Origin: Chitinophagaceae bacterium
GTDB taxonomy: Bacteria > Bacteroidota > Bacteroidia > Chitinophagales > Chitinophagaceae
Assembly (NCBI GenBank): GCA_027486835.1
Contig: JAIXOJ010000044.1
Span: 1 to 64,000 of the forward strand
Direction of reading: 5' to 3'
DNA: 64,000 nucleotides
This document shows, one piece after another, positions 48,259 to 57,271 of this stretch. Position 1 is the stretch's first letter. Every line of letters begins with the position of its first letter. Made by a program: the position numbers and the translations under genes. The notes under the pieces were generated by a model. That model was given only the letters and a program-made list of their open reading frames with translations. It was not told where the DNA came from and made no database searches.

Positions 48259-49269
48259 CTAAAATTTAGGACAAGCAATAGGTTTGTCCTTGTTAGGATG
48301 GTAAATATAAGTTAGGGATAGCTCTATTCCACCTTGTTTTTCACTGGCTGTTTTTAGTGCAGATGTATTAAAGTCGTAACTAACACCAAGTCTCGTGTCA
48401 AAGAATTCTAACCCTAGATAAGGGATAAACGCATCTTTTAATCGAACCCAAGTTCCTACATAAACGCTTGCAGGGTAATCTTCTTCTGGATTTGCAGTAA
48501 ATTGTACTGCTGTCCCTAAAACAGTTTCGCTAGCACCACCCTGAAAAGTTTGGATACCACTAAGGTGTAATGTTGTTGATGGTGCCAATTCCAAATAACC
48601 CCCTGCATGGATGGTGGCTCGTGGGTTTAAGGTAAAGCTTGTGGAGGCGGAAAGTTTTTGGTTGGGTCTATTAATATGATATAAACTAACACCGGCGTAA
48701 TAATTATTTTTAAGGGAGGATGAACCGCTATATAGAATACCAGCATTTACATCTACATAATTAGATGATAGCGTTGACCCTGAAAAATTCTCTTGAGTTG
48801 AATTATTGGTAAATCCATTTAACGTCAATTGATCTTCAAACTTTAAAAGACTTGTGTTAATAAACATGTTCGCATAAGTGGCTTGTACACCCCCGCTAAT
48901 TTGATGATTACCATCTTCGTCTAATCCTTTGTGATAGGCTGATGAGAATGTAAAATAATTGAACTTTACCGCCCCCCCTGCACTATTGTCAGTCAAAAAC
49001 ACTGCACCAAGACCACATCTGTCATTTTCAGGCAAGGTATTTTGACCGACGTGAAAATCGACAGCCCCTGTTGTTGTTATAAAGGCATTGTTGATGGTAG
49101 GCCATTGATTACGATAATTTCCATTAAACCTAACCTCTCCATTAAATTTACCAGTAAAGGCCGGATTTAAAGTAAGCGGTGAAGCAAAAAACTGCGAAAA
49201 GTGTGGGTCTTGTGCACGTACCACAAAACTTAATAGAATAAATAGCTGGAGTGTAAATAATTTTTTCAT
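48259..49269 (-). CDS. PorP/SprF family type IX secretion membrane protein
   Basis: The 336-residue product has a signal peptide ending V-R-A-Q-D and then the hallmark PHFSQFFASPLTLNPAFTGK followed by N-Y-R-N-Q-W-P. It continues as an outer-membrane beta-barrel with GLGAVFLTDNSAGG and ends in C-P-K-F. PorP/SprF proteins work with type IX secretion, often anchoring or exporting a cognate adhesin; SprF of F. johnsoniae is needed for SprB. No large adhesin gene is in the window, so the partner is unknown. Confidence 0.93.
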   Translation of the reverse strand: MKKLFTLQLFILLSFVVRAQDPHFSQFFASPLTLNPAFTGKFNGEVRFNGNYRNQWPTINNAFITTTGAVDFHVGQNTLPENDRCGLGAVFLTDNSAGGAVKFNYFTFSSAYHKGLDEDGNHQISGGVQATYANMFINTSLLKFEDQLTLNGFTNNSTQENFSGSTLSSNYVDVNAGILYSGSSSLKNNYYAGVSLYHINRPNQKLSASTSFTLNPRATIHAGGYLELAPSTTLHLSGIQTFQGGASETVLGTAVQFTANPEEDYPASVYVGTWVRLKDAFIPYLGLEFFDTRLGVSYDFNTSALKTASEKQGGIELSLTYIYHPNKDKPIACPKF

Positions 49270-49403
49270 TTGCTATAAATTGAGTTCTAAAGTAAACATA
49301 TTGCTGTACAAAGCTTACGAAGCTTCGATTTTTTAACACAATTTCATTCTTACGACCGTATTTGAACAAAAAAAGAACGTACAAAAGGCATTTATAAATT
49401 CTT

Positions 49404-50057
49404 CTATGACTGCATTTTAATTCCAAAAGATAAATCGCCAGCGTCTCCTAATCCTGGAACGATATATCCCTTGGCTGTGATCTCTTCATCTATATCGCCG
49501 CACCATATCTGTATATCCTTTCCACATTCTCTTTGTAAATATTCAATCCCTACAGAACAGGCAATAGCACATACAACATATACCGCAGCGGGAGTACCCT
49601 CATCTTTTAGTAATTGAATTGTTTTGGCTAGTGAAGCTCCTGTGGCTAGCATAGGATCACTAATGATAATGATACGATTGTCTAAAGTTGGACAACTCAA
49701 ATAGTCAAGACTAATTTCAAAAGTTCCGTCTTGATTGTGTTTTCTATAAGCAGAAATAAAAGCATTATCTGCTTTGTCAAAAAACTGTAGCATACCATTG
49801 TGTAAGGGTAATCCTGCACGTAAAATGGTTGCTAAAACAGGTTGTTGTGACAGTACCTTACTGGTATGAATACCAAGAGGGGTTTGAATTTCAACATTAC
49901 TGTAAGGCAAAAGTTTGCTGATTTCATAGGCAACAGCACCACCAATCCTTTCCAAATTGGTTCGGAAACGTAGTCTATCATGCTGCACATTAATGTCTCG
50001 CAACTCTGAAACCCAATTGCTTACTAGACTATGTTCTTCACTTAAATTAACAACCAT
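49404..50057 (-). CDS. upp: Uracil phosphoribosyltransferase
   Basis: Upp salvages uracil to UMP using PRPP. The 217-residue product has the PRPP-binding loop IIISDPMLATGAS at 129-142 and the uracil-binding C-terminal segment GYIVPGLGDAGDLSFG. Length fits the family. It is the 5' neighbour of the PorP/SprF gene but is 134 bp away and unrelated in function. Confidence 0.95.
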   Translation of the reverse strand: MVVNLSEEHSLVSNWVSELRDINVQHDRLRFRTNLERIGGAVAYEISKLLPYSNVEIQTPLGIHTSKVLSQQPVLATILRAGLPLHNGMLQFFDKADNAFISAYRKHNQDGTFEISLDYLSCPTLDNRIIIISDPMLATGASLAKTIQLLKDEGTPAAVYVVCAIACSVGIEYLQRECGKDIQIWCGDIDEEITAKGYIVPGLGDAGDLSFGIKMQS

Positions 50058-50233
50058 TGCAAATTTTTAGATGACTCAAATGATGAAGTTGTACCAAAGA
50101 CAACCTTGCAATTATAAGTTTTTGTACGTAAAATGTGGAAAAACTAGAAAAAATGGTGCATAAATTTCTATCCCAACCGCTAAATTAGTATCTCAAAGGT
50201 TTCCTAATGTAAGAAAACTGCAACAACTTTAGA

Positions 50234-51073
50234 CTAAAACTTTGGACATTTATAACTCATGATATTCACAGATACCCCTAATTGAAAAGTGGCATAAGCA
50301 TCTTTCTGGCTACTGTTTCCACGTTGCCTTCCTTTTATGCCGATGGCTGGCCCAATCTCATAACTTCTATCTTGAAGTTTAGAACCAATATCTGCTTTTG
50401 TGAACGCATCGGGGGCATAGGTTCCGCTCACATCATCAAGATAATCTGTGTTAGTAAAATGATAGGTAACTTCTCCAAATAAATTTAACCTATCGCTGAT
50501 GTTATATTTCATACCAAAACACAATGGTATGGTCATGGCCATATTGCTATATTTCTTTTTGCCCGGATAGGCTGTACTTCCTTGACCTTCCGTACCAATG
50601 GATCTGAGAAAAACTTTCCTCCCGTTTAAGTAGGCATAAGGATCAAAAAATAGAACCCCAACCCCTAAGCTCACATAAGGGGTAAACCGATAACCCTCTA
50701 TTTCTGGATAGAATCGAAAAAAATTAAAATCACCACTTACGCTTATCTCCCATACATCAGAATTGAAACTTAAATTCCTGGTTCTTTGTACCAAATTACT
50801 ACTGTACGTATCAGAATAGGCTAAGAAAGCATAACTACCATTCACTCTCATGCCTACATAATTATTGAATTGCATTCTAAAAAAGGCACTGGCAGAAAAT
50901 TTTGGCCTTTTTAATGAACCTGCCGTGTTTAAATCTCCAAAATAATGACCCACACCTACCGATGCTCCATACTCGCTATGATGTTCAAATGTTTCCATTA
51001 ATTGAGCATTGCATACTACTTGTGTTAGCTGTATGAGGAAAAGTGTTGCAACAAACCTTGATATTATTCTCAT
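50234..51073 (-). CDS. Outer-membrane beta-barrel protein, DUF6089/PorG-like
   Basis: The 279-residue product has a signal peptide ending C-N-A-Q and then the segment EYGASVGVGHYFGDLN. This is typical of the DUF6089 group, which from memory includes the type IX secretion protein PorG of P. gingivalis. Alternating strands follow (FTPYVSLGVGVLFFDPYAYL, LNLFGEVTYHFTNTDYLDDV), and the protein ends N-I-M-S-Y-K-C-P-K-F. The C-P-K-F end is shared with the PorP/SprF protein at 48259. A role in secretion is plausible but not shown by this sequence alone. Confidence 0.75.
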   Translation of the reverse strand: MRIISRFVATLFLIQLTQVVCNAQLMETFEHHSEYGASVGVGHYFGDLNTAGSLKRPKFSASAFFRMQFNNYVGMRVNGSYAFLAYSDTYSSNLVQRTRNLSFNSDVWEISVSGDFNFFRFYPEIEGYRFTPYVSLGVGVLFFDPYAYLNGRKVFLRSIGTEGQGSTAYPGKKKYSNMAMTIPLCFGMKYNISDRLNLFGEVTYHFTNTDYLDDVSGTYAPDAFTKADIGSKLQDRSYEIGPAIGIKGRQRGNSSQKDAYATFQLGVSVNIMSYKCPKF

Positions 51074-51205
51074 TTGATTAATTGAATACTGTAGTCGGGC
51101 AAATTAAGCCGATTCACTAGCGGGTAGGTTTTTCAAGAATATATTAACCCAGTTTTTACATTTTTACGATGTCTTTTTATGAAATCGATTTTATTTGGTT
51201 TAGCA

Positions 51206-51850
51206 TTATGGGGCAAGTCTGCTTATTGTCCAAGTTTCATCTGTTTGTAATGAATACAACAGTCTGTCATGTAATCTATTGCTTCTGCCCTGCCAAAATT
51301 CTATCGATGAAGGTTTTAATAAATACCCCCCCCAATGAGCCGGACGAGGAATTTTTTCGCCAAATTTTTCTGCATATTCAATGGCGTTTTTTTCTAGCAC
51401 ATCCCTGCTTTCAATCACACTACTTTGTGGCGAACTCCATGCACCTATCCTGCTTCCTGCTGGGCGACTGTAGAAATATTCCTCACTTGCGATTTCTGGC
51501 AGCTTTTCTACTTTTCCACTTATGATAACCTGCCTTTCTAATTCTTTCCAAAAAAATAATAGGCAAGCTTGATTATTTTGAGCTAGATGTTGTCCTTTTC
51601 GGCTATTGTAATTAGTGAAAAAGACAAACCCATTAGAATCATATCCTTTTAACAATACAATTCTTGCCAAAGGGATTCCAGTAGGGCTTGCGGTTGCAAG
51701 CGTCATTGCGTTTACTTCATCAATGTTACTGGCTACTGCCTCACCCCACCAGCGGGTAAATTGGTCAAAAGCATCTGCGGCCACATCTGATTCATGTAGC
51801 GATTGAAGCTTGTAGTCTTTCCTAATGTCTGCTATACTCATACCATTCAT
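51206..51850 (-). CDS. pdxH: Pyridoxamine 5'-phosphate oxidase
   Basis: PdxH makes pyridoxal 5'-phosphate with FMN. The 214-residue product has the N-terminal MSIADIRKDY, the FMN-binding GFVFFTNYNSRKGQHLAQN and FWKELERQVIISGKVEKL. It also has SRPAGSRIGAWSSPQSS and the C-terminal signature EFWQGRSNRLHDR. Length fits the family. No other vitamin B6 gene is nearby. Confidence 0.96.
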   Translation of the reverse strand: MNGMSIADIRKDYKLQSLHESDVAADAFDQFTRWWGEAVASNIDEVNAMTLATASPTGIPLARIVLLKGYDSNGFVFFTNYNSRKGQHLAQNNQACLLFFWKELERQVIISGKVEKLPEIASEEYFYSRPAGSRIGAWSSPQSSVIESRDVLEKNAIEYAEKFGEKIPRPAHWGGYLLKPSSIEFWQGRSNRLHDRLLYSLQTDETWTISRLAP

Positions 51851-51952
51851 TTTTAAATTAGTTAACTGTTCAAACCAGCACTAGCGATTCCATCATTCTG
51901 TGGCTTTTTATTTCAAAAACAAACACATTTTTTGATGAAAGCTCCATTACTG

Positions 51953-53233
51953 CTAAACTACCACAAGCTGGTAGAATGCCTCTTCTTGCAAATATTTTTT
52001 TGCCAGTTCTTGTAATTCTTCTGTAGTTACGGTTTTAATTGTTTTAATGGCTTGTTGGAAATAAACTTCTGACAAACCATTAAGAATGTAATTTTTCCAA
52101 CGGGCAATAATTTGAAAAGGGCCATCTAAATCGCCAAGTATGCTACCCATCATAAAATTGCGTACCAAGGCTATTTCTTCTTCATCAATGATGCTTTCAC
52201 GCAATTGTTCCATTTCATAATACACTTCTTTGATGGTTGCTTTGGCTACATCCCTGCCGGCTTCTGTGGAAATAAGCCAAGCTGTAGGTTGAAGATGGCT
52301 TTGTATAAAGGAGTGGATGCCGTAAGTATATCCTTTGTCCTCTCTTATATTGCTCATTAGCCTTGAGCCGAAAAATCCACCAAATACATTGTTAAGTACC
52401 TGTACTTTGGAAAAATCTGGATGGTGCCGGTTAGGAAATGGCCTTGCCAATCTAATGGCGGCTTGAACTCCGGCTTCATCATTAATTAATTCATGTACCC
52501 TTTCAGTGGTAGGTGATGGTTCATACACTTTTTCTGGCAAAGGGTGTTGATTTAGTGGTAACAGTCCAAAAGCTTGATTGAGTAGTTCCTCTATGTTGCT
52601 TGGCAACTTACCAGCTACAAAAAGAATGCACTTTCCTTGAGTGTAATATTGACTGTAAAAAGCAGCCACATCATCTCGGTTAATGCTATCATAATCAGCA
52701 AGAGATGTGTATTTTCCGTAGGGATGATTAATGCCAAACACATATTCATCTATGAGTCTATTGGCTACGAAATCACATTTTTTTAGATTTACTGATAACC
52801 GTTGTTTTTGGTTTTGCTTGTAAATAGCCAATTCCTCTTCTGGAAAAATGCTATCAGTTATCAACTCTGCCATTACAGGCAACAATGCTGGCAAGTGCTT
52901 GGAAAGACTGTGAAGGGTTAGACTAGCTGTTTCGTTTTGGCAGCTACGGTTTAAATAGGCCCCGTAAAAATCAACATGTTCGTTTATAGCAAACGCGTTG
53001 CGGTTGGTCGTTCCGTTTTTCAATAGAAAATTAGTGGTAGCGGCAATGATATTCTTGTCTTCATACCAATTTCCTGCATAAAATACCATTTCTACCATCA
53101 CTACCTCCTGCGCTCCTGCATCTACACTATATACTTCCACCCCATTGTCTAAGGTAAACTTAGTATAGGGATTTAATTGTAAACTCAATTCTACTGCGTC
53201 CATTATTGCTGGACTCTCTGTTCTGTTTAGCAT
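51953..53233 (-). CDS. M16-family peptidase-like protein without the zinc motif
   Basis: The 426-residue product has the two-domain M16 fold (FTLDNGVEVYSVDAGAQEVV at the start; FGGFFGSRLMSNIREDKGYT in the second half). Where H-x-x-E-H is expected it has N-F-L-L-K-N-G-T, so it should be non-catalytic. M16B enzymes of this kind act as a heterodimer in which this subunit supplies the R/Y substrate-binding residues, here in R-E-D-K-G-Y-T-Y-G. Its likely partner is the zinc-motif protein at 32893-34131, 18 kb away. Confidence 0.88.
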   Translation of the reverse strand: MLNRTESPAIMDAVELSLQLNPYTKFTLDNGVEVYSVDAGAQEVVMVEMVFYAGNWYEDKNIIAATTNFLLKNGTTNRNAFAINEHVDFYGAYLNRSCQNETASLTLHSLSKHLPALLPVMAELITDSIFPEEELAIYKQNQKQRLSVNLKKCDFVANRLIDEYVFGINHPYGKYTSLADYDSINRDDVAAFYSQYYTQGKCILFVAGKLPSNIEELLNQAFGLLPLNQHPLPEKVYEPSPTTERVHELINDEAGVQAAIRLARPFPNRHHPDFSKVQVLNNVFGGFFGSRLMSNIREDKGYTYGIHSFIQSHLQPTAWLISTEAGRDVAKATIKEVYYEMEQLRESIIDEEEIALVRNFMMGSILGDLDGPFQIIARWKNYILNGLSEVYFQQAIKTIKTVTTEELQELAKKYLQEEAFYQLVVV

Positions 53234-53253
53234 CTCTTTTCTAAATAATTTCT

Positions 53254-53298
53254 ACCACTTTCTAAGCTAAAAGCTAGCTATAGAAAGTGGTTTTTTTG
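53254..53298. terminator. Hairpin between the M16-like and KdnB-like genes
   Basis: ACCACTTTCTA pairs with TAGAAAGTGGT, with an inner AGCT-rich stem, and a T run follows on the plus strand. Both flanking genes are on the minus strand, for which the tail is A-rich, so its role is unclear. Confidence 0.4.
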
Positions 53299-53420
53299 AA
53301 AGGTGGGCAACATTATAATTGTATATTCAATATCAAGGCAGAACTACAATCTCAAAAAATTCCATCTATTAATTAATGGATGGTAGGCACAGGCATAAAT
53401 TTTTAAACTAAGCTATGCGC

Positions 53421-54503
53421 TTAAAGTTTTTCGTACAATGCCCTTAGTTTCTCACGGGTCATAATTTGCTGCCAATCTTTGCCTAATGCATTTTCCCACA
53501 AGGGTTTCATGCCAAGGCTCACATTTATCATGGTATCAAATTGCGCATCTGTCAACCCTTTGCAAATTCCTGCTGGAATATCAATGTTATTGTGAGCCAC
53601 CATTTTTTTAAACTCTGCCACACCAGCTGGATAATATTCTTCGATATGATTCATTACTATACAATTACCCACCCCATGCTTGGTGCCTAACAAATAACTT
53701 AACCCATAGCTTACTGCGTGTGCCACACCCACTTGGCTGTATGCGATGCTCATTCCCCCAGCGTAGGATGCCATCATCAATTTATCATCCGAAGTATCCG
53801 ACCATGGCTCATTGGACAGAAACACTTCTCTGCATAGTTCCAATGCTTTTTCGCCAAAGCTTTTGCTAAACTCGTTTAAAAATGTACCCTCTAAGCTTTC
53901 AATACAGTGGATATAGCAATCCATCCCAGTATAAAAGCGTTGGTTTGCAGGGGCATCTTTGGTTAATTCGGGGTCAAGCACTATTTGGTCAAAAGGGGTA
54001 AAATCGCTGTTCATGCCCAGTTTGCGCTCTGGCCCAGTTAATACGGTGGTTCTTGAAACCTCGGCTCCTGTGCCACTCAATGTGGGAATGCCTACTTTAT
54101 ATACCCCTGGCACCTTCACTAAATCCCACCCTTGATAGTCGGCACTAGAACCTGGATTGTTCATCATCAAGCTAACGGCCTTGGCTAAATCCATGGCACT
54201 ACCGCCTCCAATACCTACCACACCGCTGATAGTGCCAAATTCGTCTTTAATGTCTTGAGCCAACGCATCTACCTGTTTGGTTTTGGGCTCATGGGTAACA
54301 TCTACAAAAATGATTTTATCCTCTCCTCTTAGTGGTATTTTGCTGATCAAAGGCTTGCCTTCAAAAAAGTGATCCACTAGAAATATCATTGGTGCTTGGT
54401 TCTTACGGTTGGGGGCAAGTATGGCATCAAGCTGATGGAAACATCCCCTGCCATAAACCACATAATCTACCATTTTTAAGTTGCGAAACTGCATATCGTT
54501 CAA
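53421..54503 (-). CDS. Iron-containing alcohol dehydrogenase, KdnB-like
   Basis: The 360-residue product is a group III dehydrogenase with the nucleotide-binding GIGGGSAMDLAK from 97 and metal ligands Asp195, His199, His262 and His276 (GMDCYIHCIES, G-V-A-H-A-V, K-H-G-V-G). The N-terminus V-D-Y-V-V-Y-G-R-G-C-F-x-Q-L-D resembles KdnB, which oxidises the 8-position of Kdo before KdnA aminates it to 8-amino-Kdo of lipopolysaccharide. No kdnA-like aminotransferase lies within this window. The general family is secure; the KdnB role is a reasoned guess. Confidence 0.8.
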   Translation of the reverse strand: MNDMQFRNLKMVDYVVYGRGCFHQLDAILAPNRKNQAPMIFLVDHFFEGKPLISKIPLRGEDKIIFVDVTHEPKTKQVDALAQDIKDEFGTISGVVGIGGGSAMDLAKAVSLMMNNPGSSADYQGWDLVKVPGVYKVGIPTLSGTGAEVSRTTVLTGPERKLGMNSDFTPFDQIVLDPELTKDAPANQRFYTGMDCYIHCIESLEGTFLNEFSKSFGEKALELCREVFLSNEPWSDTSDDKLMMASYAGGMSIAYSQVGVAHAVSYGLSYLLGTKHGVGNCIVMNHIEEYYPAGVAEFKKMVAHNNIDIPAGICKGLTDAQFDTMINVSLGMKPLWENALGKDWQQIMTREKLRALYEKL

Positions 54504-54786
54504 TTATTTTTAAACTCTCTAAACCACGAAAGTGAAGAATAATTACTATTCATCTACTGATAATTATTTTTTAATCGCCCGAATGTTTCTTTTTGGGTAA
54601 AATTATACCCGTCTTAACGAATTCGAAGATCAATACCCAAGAGCGATTTTCTGAAAAAACTATCTCTCTAGTGAGGAAGATTATAACAACTTGCTTTTTG
54701 ACCCTGTATACAGAGACGAATTGTTTGCTGACAAATGCTCGATGCAACTTGCAGCGACGAATTGCTCAAAAAATCGAATGAAGTCT

Positions 54787-55968
54787 CTATTTCTTTTTTT
54801 GACTACGCATGCATGCATTCCAATAGGCAAAAAAACTAGGGTACCTACCCGTAACTTCAGGAAACAACCAACTGCGCATCTCTTCATTGCCCGAATAGTG
54901 CAATGCGGTGGGATGTTCCTTGTAATAACATTTCATGGGAGAGTCGTAGTTTTTTACCAATGCTTCAAAGCTGCCTACATACACTTGGATTTGTGGAATG
55001 GTATCCTTGGCTAATTGTACAATAAATTCAATCACCTTACTACTTACCGGATACTTTTCAAAATGATCAGGCTCTAACAGCAGCACCCTGTTTCCCATCG
55101 GCCATTCTTGGTGCCATTGTGGGTCTAGCTGATATGAATTATAGACCAACAAAGGTTGATTGGGGTCTAGTGTTATTGGTTTGGCCGCTGGCAAGGTGGT
55201 GTGTAAAGAAAGATTAACCGTTGCAGACAATTCCTTTGGTACAGCCATTTGCGGCAAAACAGCATAGTCTTGGTCTAAATAACTGCCCCTCTGTTTGCTG
55301 AAAGTGTATTTGTTGATGTTTTCTTGATTGGCAAAATATTTCTTACTACTAAAGCTACCCGCCACCCACTGCCAGCTTAATGCATTACTAGCCCAATCGC
55401 CGTCGAGTAAATGGTAGTACATCCATTTAGCGGGCAGCAACCAATGGCTTTTTGCCACGTTGCAGGCTATCATGGCGGTGTACATCCTACAGTGGTTGTG
55501 CATGTATCCTGTGTCGTAAAGATGTTGTATGGCGGTGTCAATGGCTTCAATTTGGGTGGACGCATTAACGAAAGCATCTGGCATTTGATGATGCATCACA
55601 TTACCCTGTGGTTGCTTGAGATCGGTAAAAATACCCTCGCCTACCGATTGCCAAACCCGCTGAAAATATTCGCGCCATGCCAATTCCTGTAATAACTTTT
55701 CCGATTCCTGCCAAGAATAGTTTTGTAAAACCACCGTTTTTACTTGCGCTAAACTCACAACACCTCTTGCAATGTAAGGTGACAAATAGGTAACAGCACC
55801 ATTGATAAAATTGCGGGAGTAGGCATATTTCACTGGATTAATGGCATCAATGCGCGCCAATATGTCTGTGTAATTCGTGGGCCAATCTAACGCTTGAGCA
55901 ACATTCGTTTCTGGCAAATCAAACAACATTGGGGCGTCGGGTGCATGGTGTAGTTTTTTCTTTTTCAT
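54787..55968 (-). CDS. Photolyase/cryptochrome-like FAD-binding protein with an unusual domain order
   Basis: I chose ATG 55968 (393 residues), as the lysine-rich MKKKKLHHAPDAPMLFDLPE fits the family; 23 more codons are open upstream. Residues about 35-250 form the helical FAD domain of photolyases, with ELAWREYFQRVW, HNHCRMYTAMIACN and DGDWASNALSWQWVAGSFSS. The usual N-terminal alpha/beta antenna domain is absent at the front. Instead an alpha/beta-looking part follows at about 270-380 (GNRVLLLEPDHFEKYP, QIQVYVGSFEAL). It may bind FAD and act in light-dependent repair or sensing, but the activity cannot be read from sequence. Confidence 0.8.
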   Translation of the reverse strand: MKKKKLHHAPDAPMLFDLPETNVAQALDWPTNYTDILARIDAINPVKYAYSRNFINGAVTYLSPYIARGVVSLAQVKTVVLQNYSWQESEKLLQELAWREYFQRVWQSVGEGIFTDLKQPQGNVMHHQMPDAFVNASTQIEAIDTAIQHLYDTGYMHNHCRMYTAMIACNVAKSHWLLPAKWMYYHLLDGDWASNALSWQWVAGSFSSKKYFANQENINKYTFSKQRGSYLDQDYAVLPQMAVPKELSATVNLSLHTTLPAAKPITLDPNQPLLVYNSYQLDPQWHQEWPMGNRVLLLEPDHFEKYPVSSKVIEFIVQLAKDTIPQIQVYVGSFEALVKNYDSPMKCYYKEHPTALHYSGNEEMRSWLFPEVTGRYPSFFAYWNACMRSQKKK

Positions 55969-56236
55969 GATGGTCTTTTTTTTAAACAGCGATTGGCTTA
56001 CAGAACTAATGAAAGCTTGAACGATTTGTTTTGGCATGAATTCATACCAATTTCATCCTCACCCTCCAATTTCATTACAACGCTGGCTCAAAGAACAATT
56101 CCCCAGCAACGAATGTTCTACTTCTCCATTTCATTTAATAACCAATTCAAAAAAAGAATGCTAAAAAGCTTTCAAAACCTGAAGAGCTGGCATTCTAAAA
56201 ACGATTCACTAAAGCATATTAAAATAACATAACAAC

Positions 56237-56953
56237 ATGGAAATTATCAAGGGAAAAAATGTGTTAGTAGTAGGGGCTACAGGCGGCATAGGCAGTAAAG
56301 TAGCCAAGCTTTTGGGCGGCAGTGGTGCCAATGTTTTTGTTACAGGCAGAGACGCCAGTAAGCTTGCGGCCATGCAACAAGAAAATGGAATAGCGGCAGA
56401 ACGTTGTTTTGTCATGGATATTACCCAAGAAGCCAGCGTACAAAAAACAGTGGAAGCCGTGCTCGCCATTACGGGGCAAATAGATATCGTGATTAATGCT
56501 GCAGGTATTGGCATAATCAAAACGATGGATACACTTAGTACCGAAGAATTTATCCGAACCCTGCAAACCAATTTAATTGGTTCTTTTTATCTGGTAAAAG
56601 CCATTTTACCCAGTATGAAGTTGGTAAAAAAGGGATTGATTATCAATATACCAGGCGTGCTGGGCAAAGTACCCATGGCGGGCGCAGCGGCATATAGTGC
56701 TAGCAAATACGGTTTAGTGGGCATGATGCAAAGTATTCGTGAAGAGATTAAACGCACCGATATCAGGATTACCAATCTATTTCTCGGAGGAGTGGATAGT
56801 CCGTTTTGGGATAATATCGACCTAAGGGTACAGCGCGACAAAATGGTAATGACCGATGAGGCTGCAAAAGCCATCTGGTTTTTGTGCCAACAGCCTGTAA
56901 GCGGTGTAGTGAGCGAAATGGTGCTACAACCCTTTAACCACCAAGCGATTTAG
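56237..56953 (+). CDS. Short-chain dehydrogenase/reductase (SDR) family protein
   Basis: The 238-residue product has the classical SDR cofactor motif GATGGIGS at 13-20, N-A-A-G at 87-90 and the Y-S-A-S-K catalytic pair Tyr153 and Lys157. The segment 13 residues before the Tyr reads N-I-P-G, where classical SDRs have N-I-S-S, so the catalytic Ser position is Gly140. The cofactor and substrate cannot be told. It is divergent from the photolyase-like gene, with 268 bp between them. Confidence 0.88.
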   Translation: MEIIKGKNVLVVGATGGIGSKVAKLLGGSGANVFVTGRDASKLAAMQQENGIAAERCFVMDITQEASVQKTVEAVLAITGQIDIVINAAGIGIIKTMDTLSTEEFIRTLQTNLIGSFYLVKAILPSMKLVKKGLIINIPGVLGKVPMAGAAAYSASKYGLVGMMQSIREEIKRTDIRITNLFLGGVDSPFWDNIDLRVQRDKMVMTDEAAKAIWFLCQQPVSGVVSEMVLQPFNHQAI

Positions 56954-57079
56954 CTTGATGAAAACTGGCAATTACTAGAAATGCCTTTTGCAGAATCGCC
57001 TTGGTGCATATTGTAAGCCTAATTGGTGTATTTTATATCACGCTTATCTTCTAAAATAGTTATTTACTAAGCAATTCCA

Positions 57080-57130
57080 AAGCCTGCATTTGCCCATTAA
57101 TTTGATTGGTAAATGCAGGCTTTTGTTTTT
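57080..57130 (+). terminator. Terminator after the SDR gene
   Basis: AAGCCTGCATTT pairs with AAATGCAGGCTT around an inner ACC/GGT-like stem and is followed by TTGTTTTT. It lies 127 bp after the SDR stop; the sequence between holds no gene. Confidence 0.75.
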
Positions 57131-57271
57131 ACACCTATATCGTATAGTCAACTAGTTAACTTAAAAACTCCACGGTTAATTTTAATGATAATAGGTTTTA
57201 TTTCCCGATTGTAGCATCCCTATTCTCATACAACAAAACCGAAGATTACCTTCGCCCTTCAATCGCACAGT

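Noticed and set aside
49148-49426. 92-codon minus-strand frame between the PorP/SprF and upp genes
   Set aside because: It overlaps the PorP/SprF signal-peptide region in another frame and has no domain.
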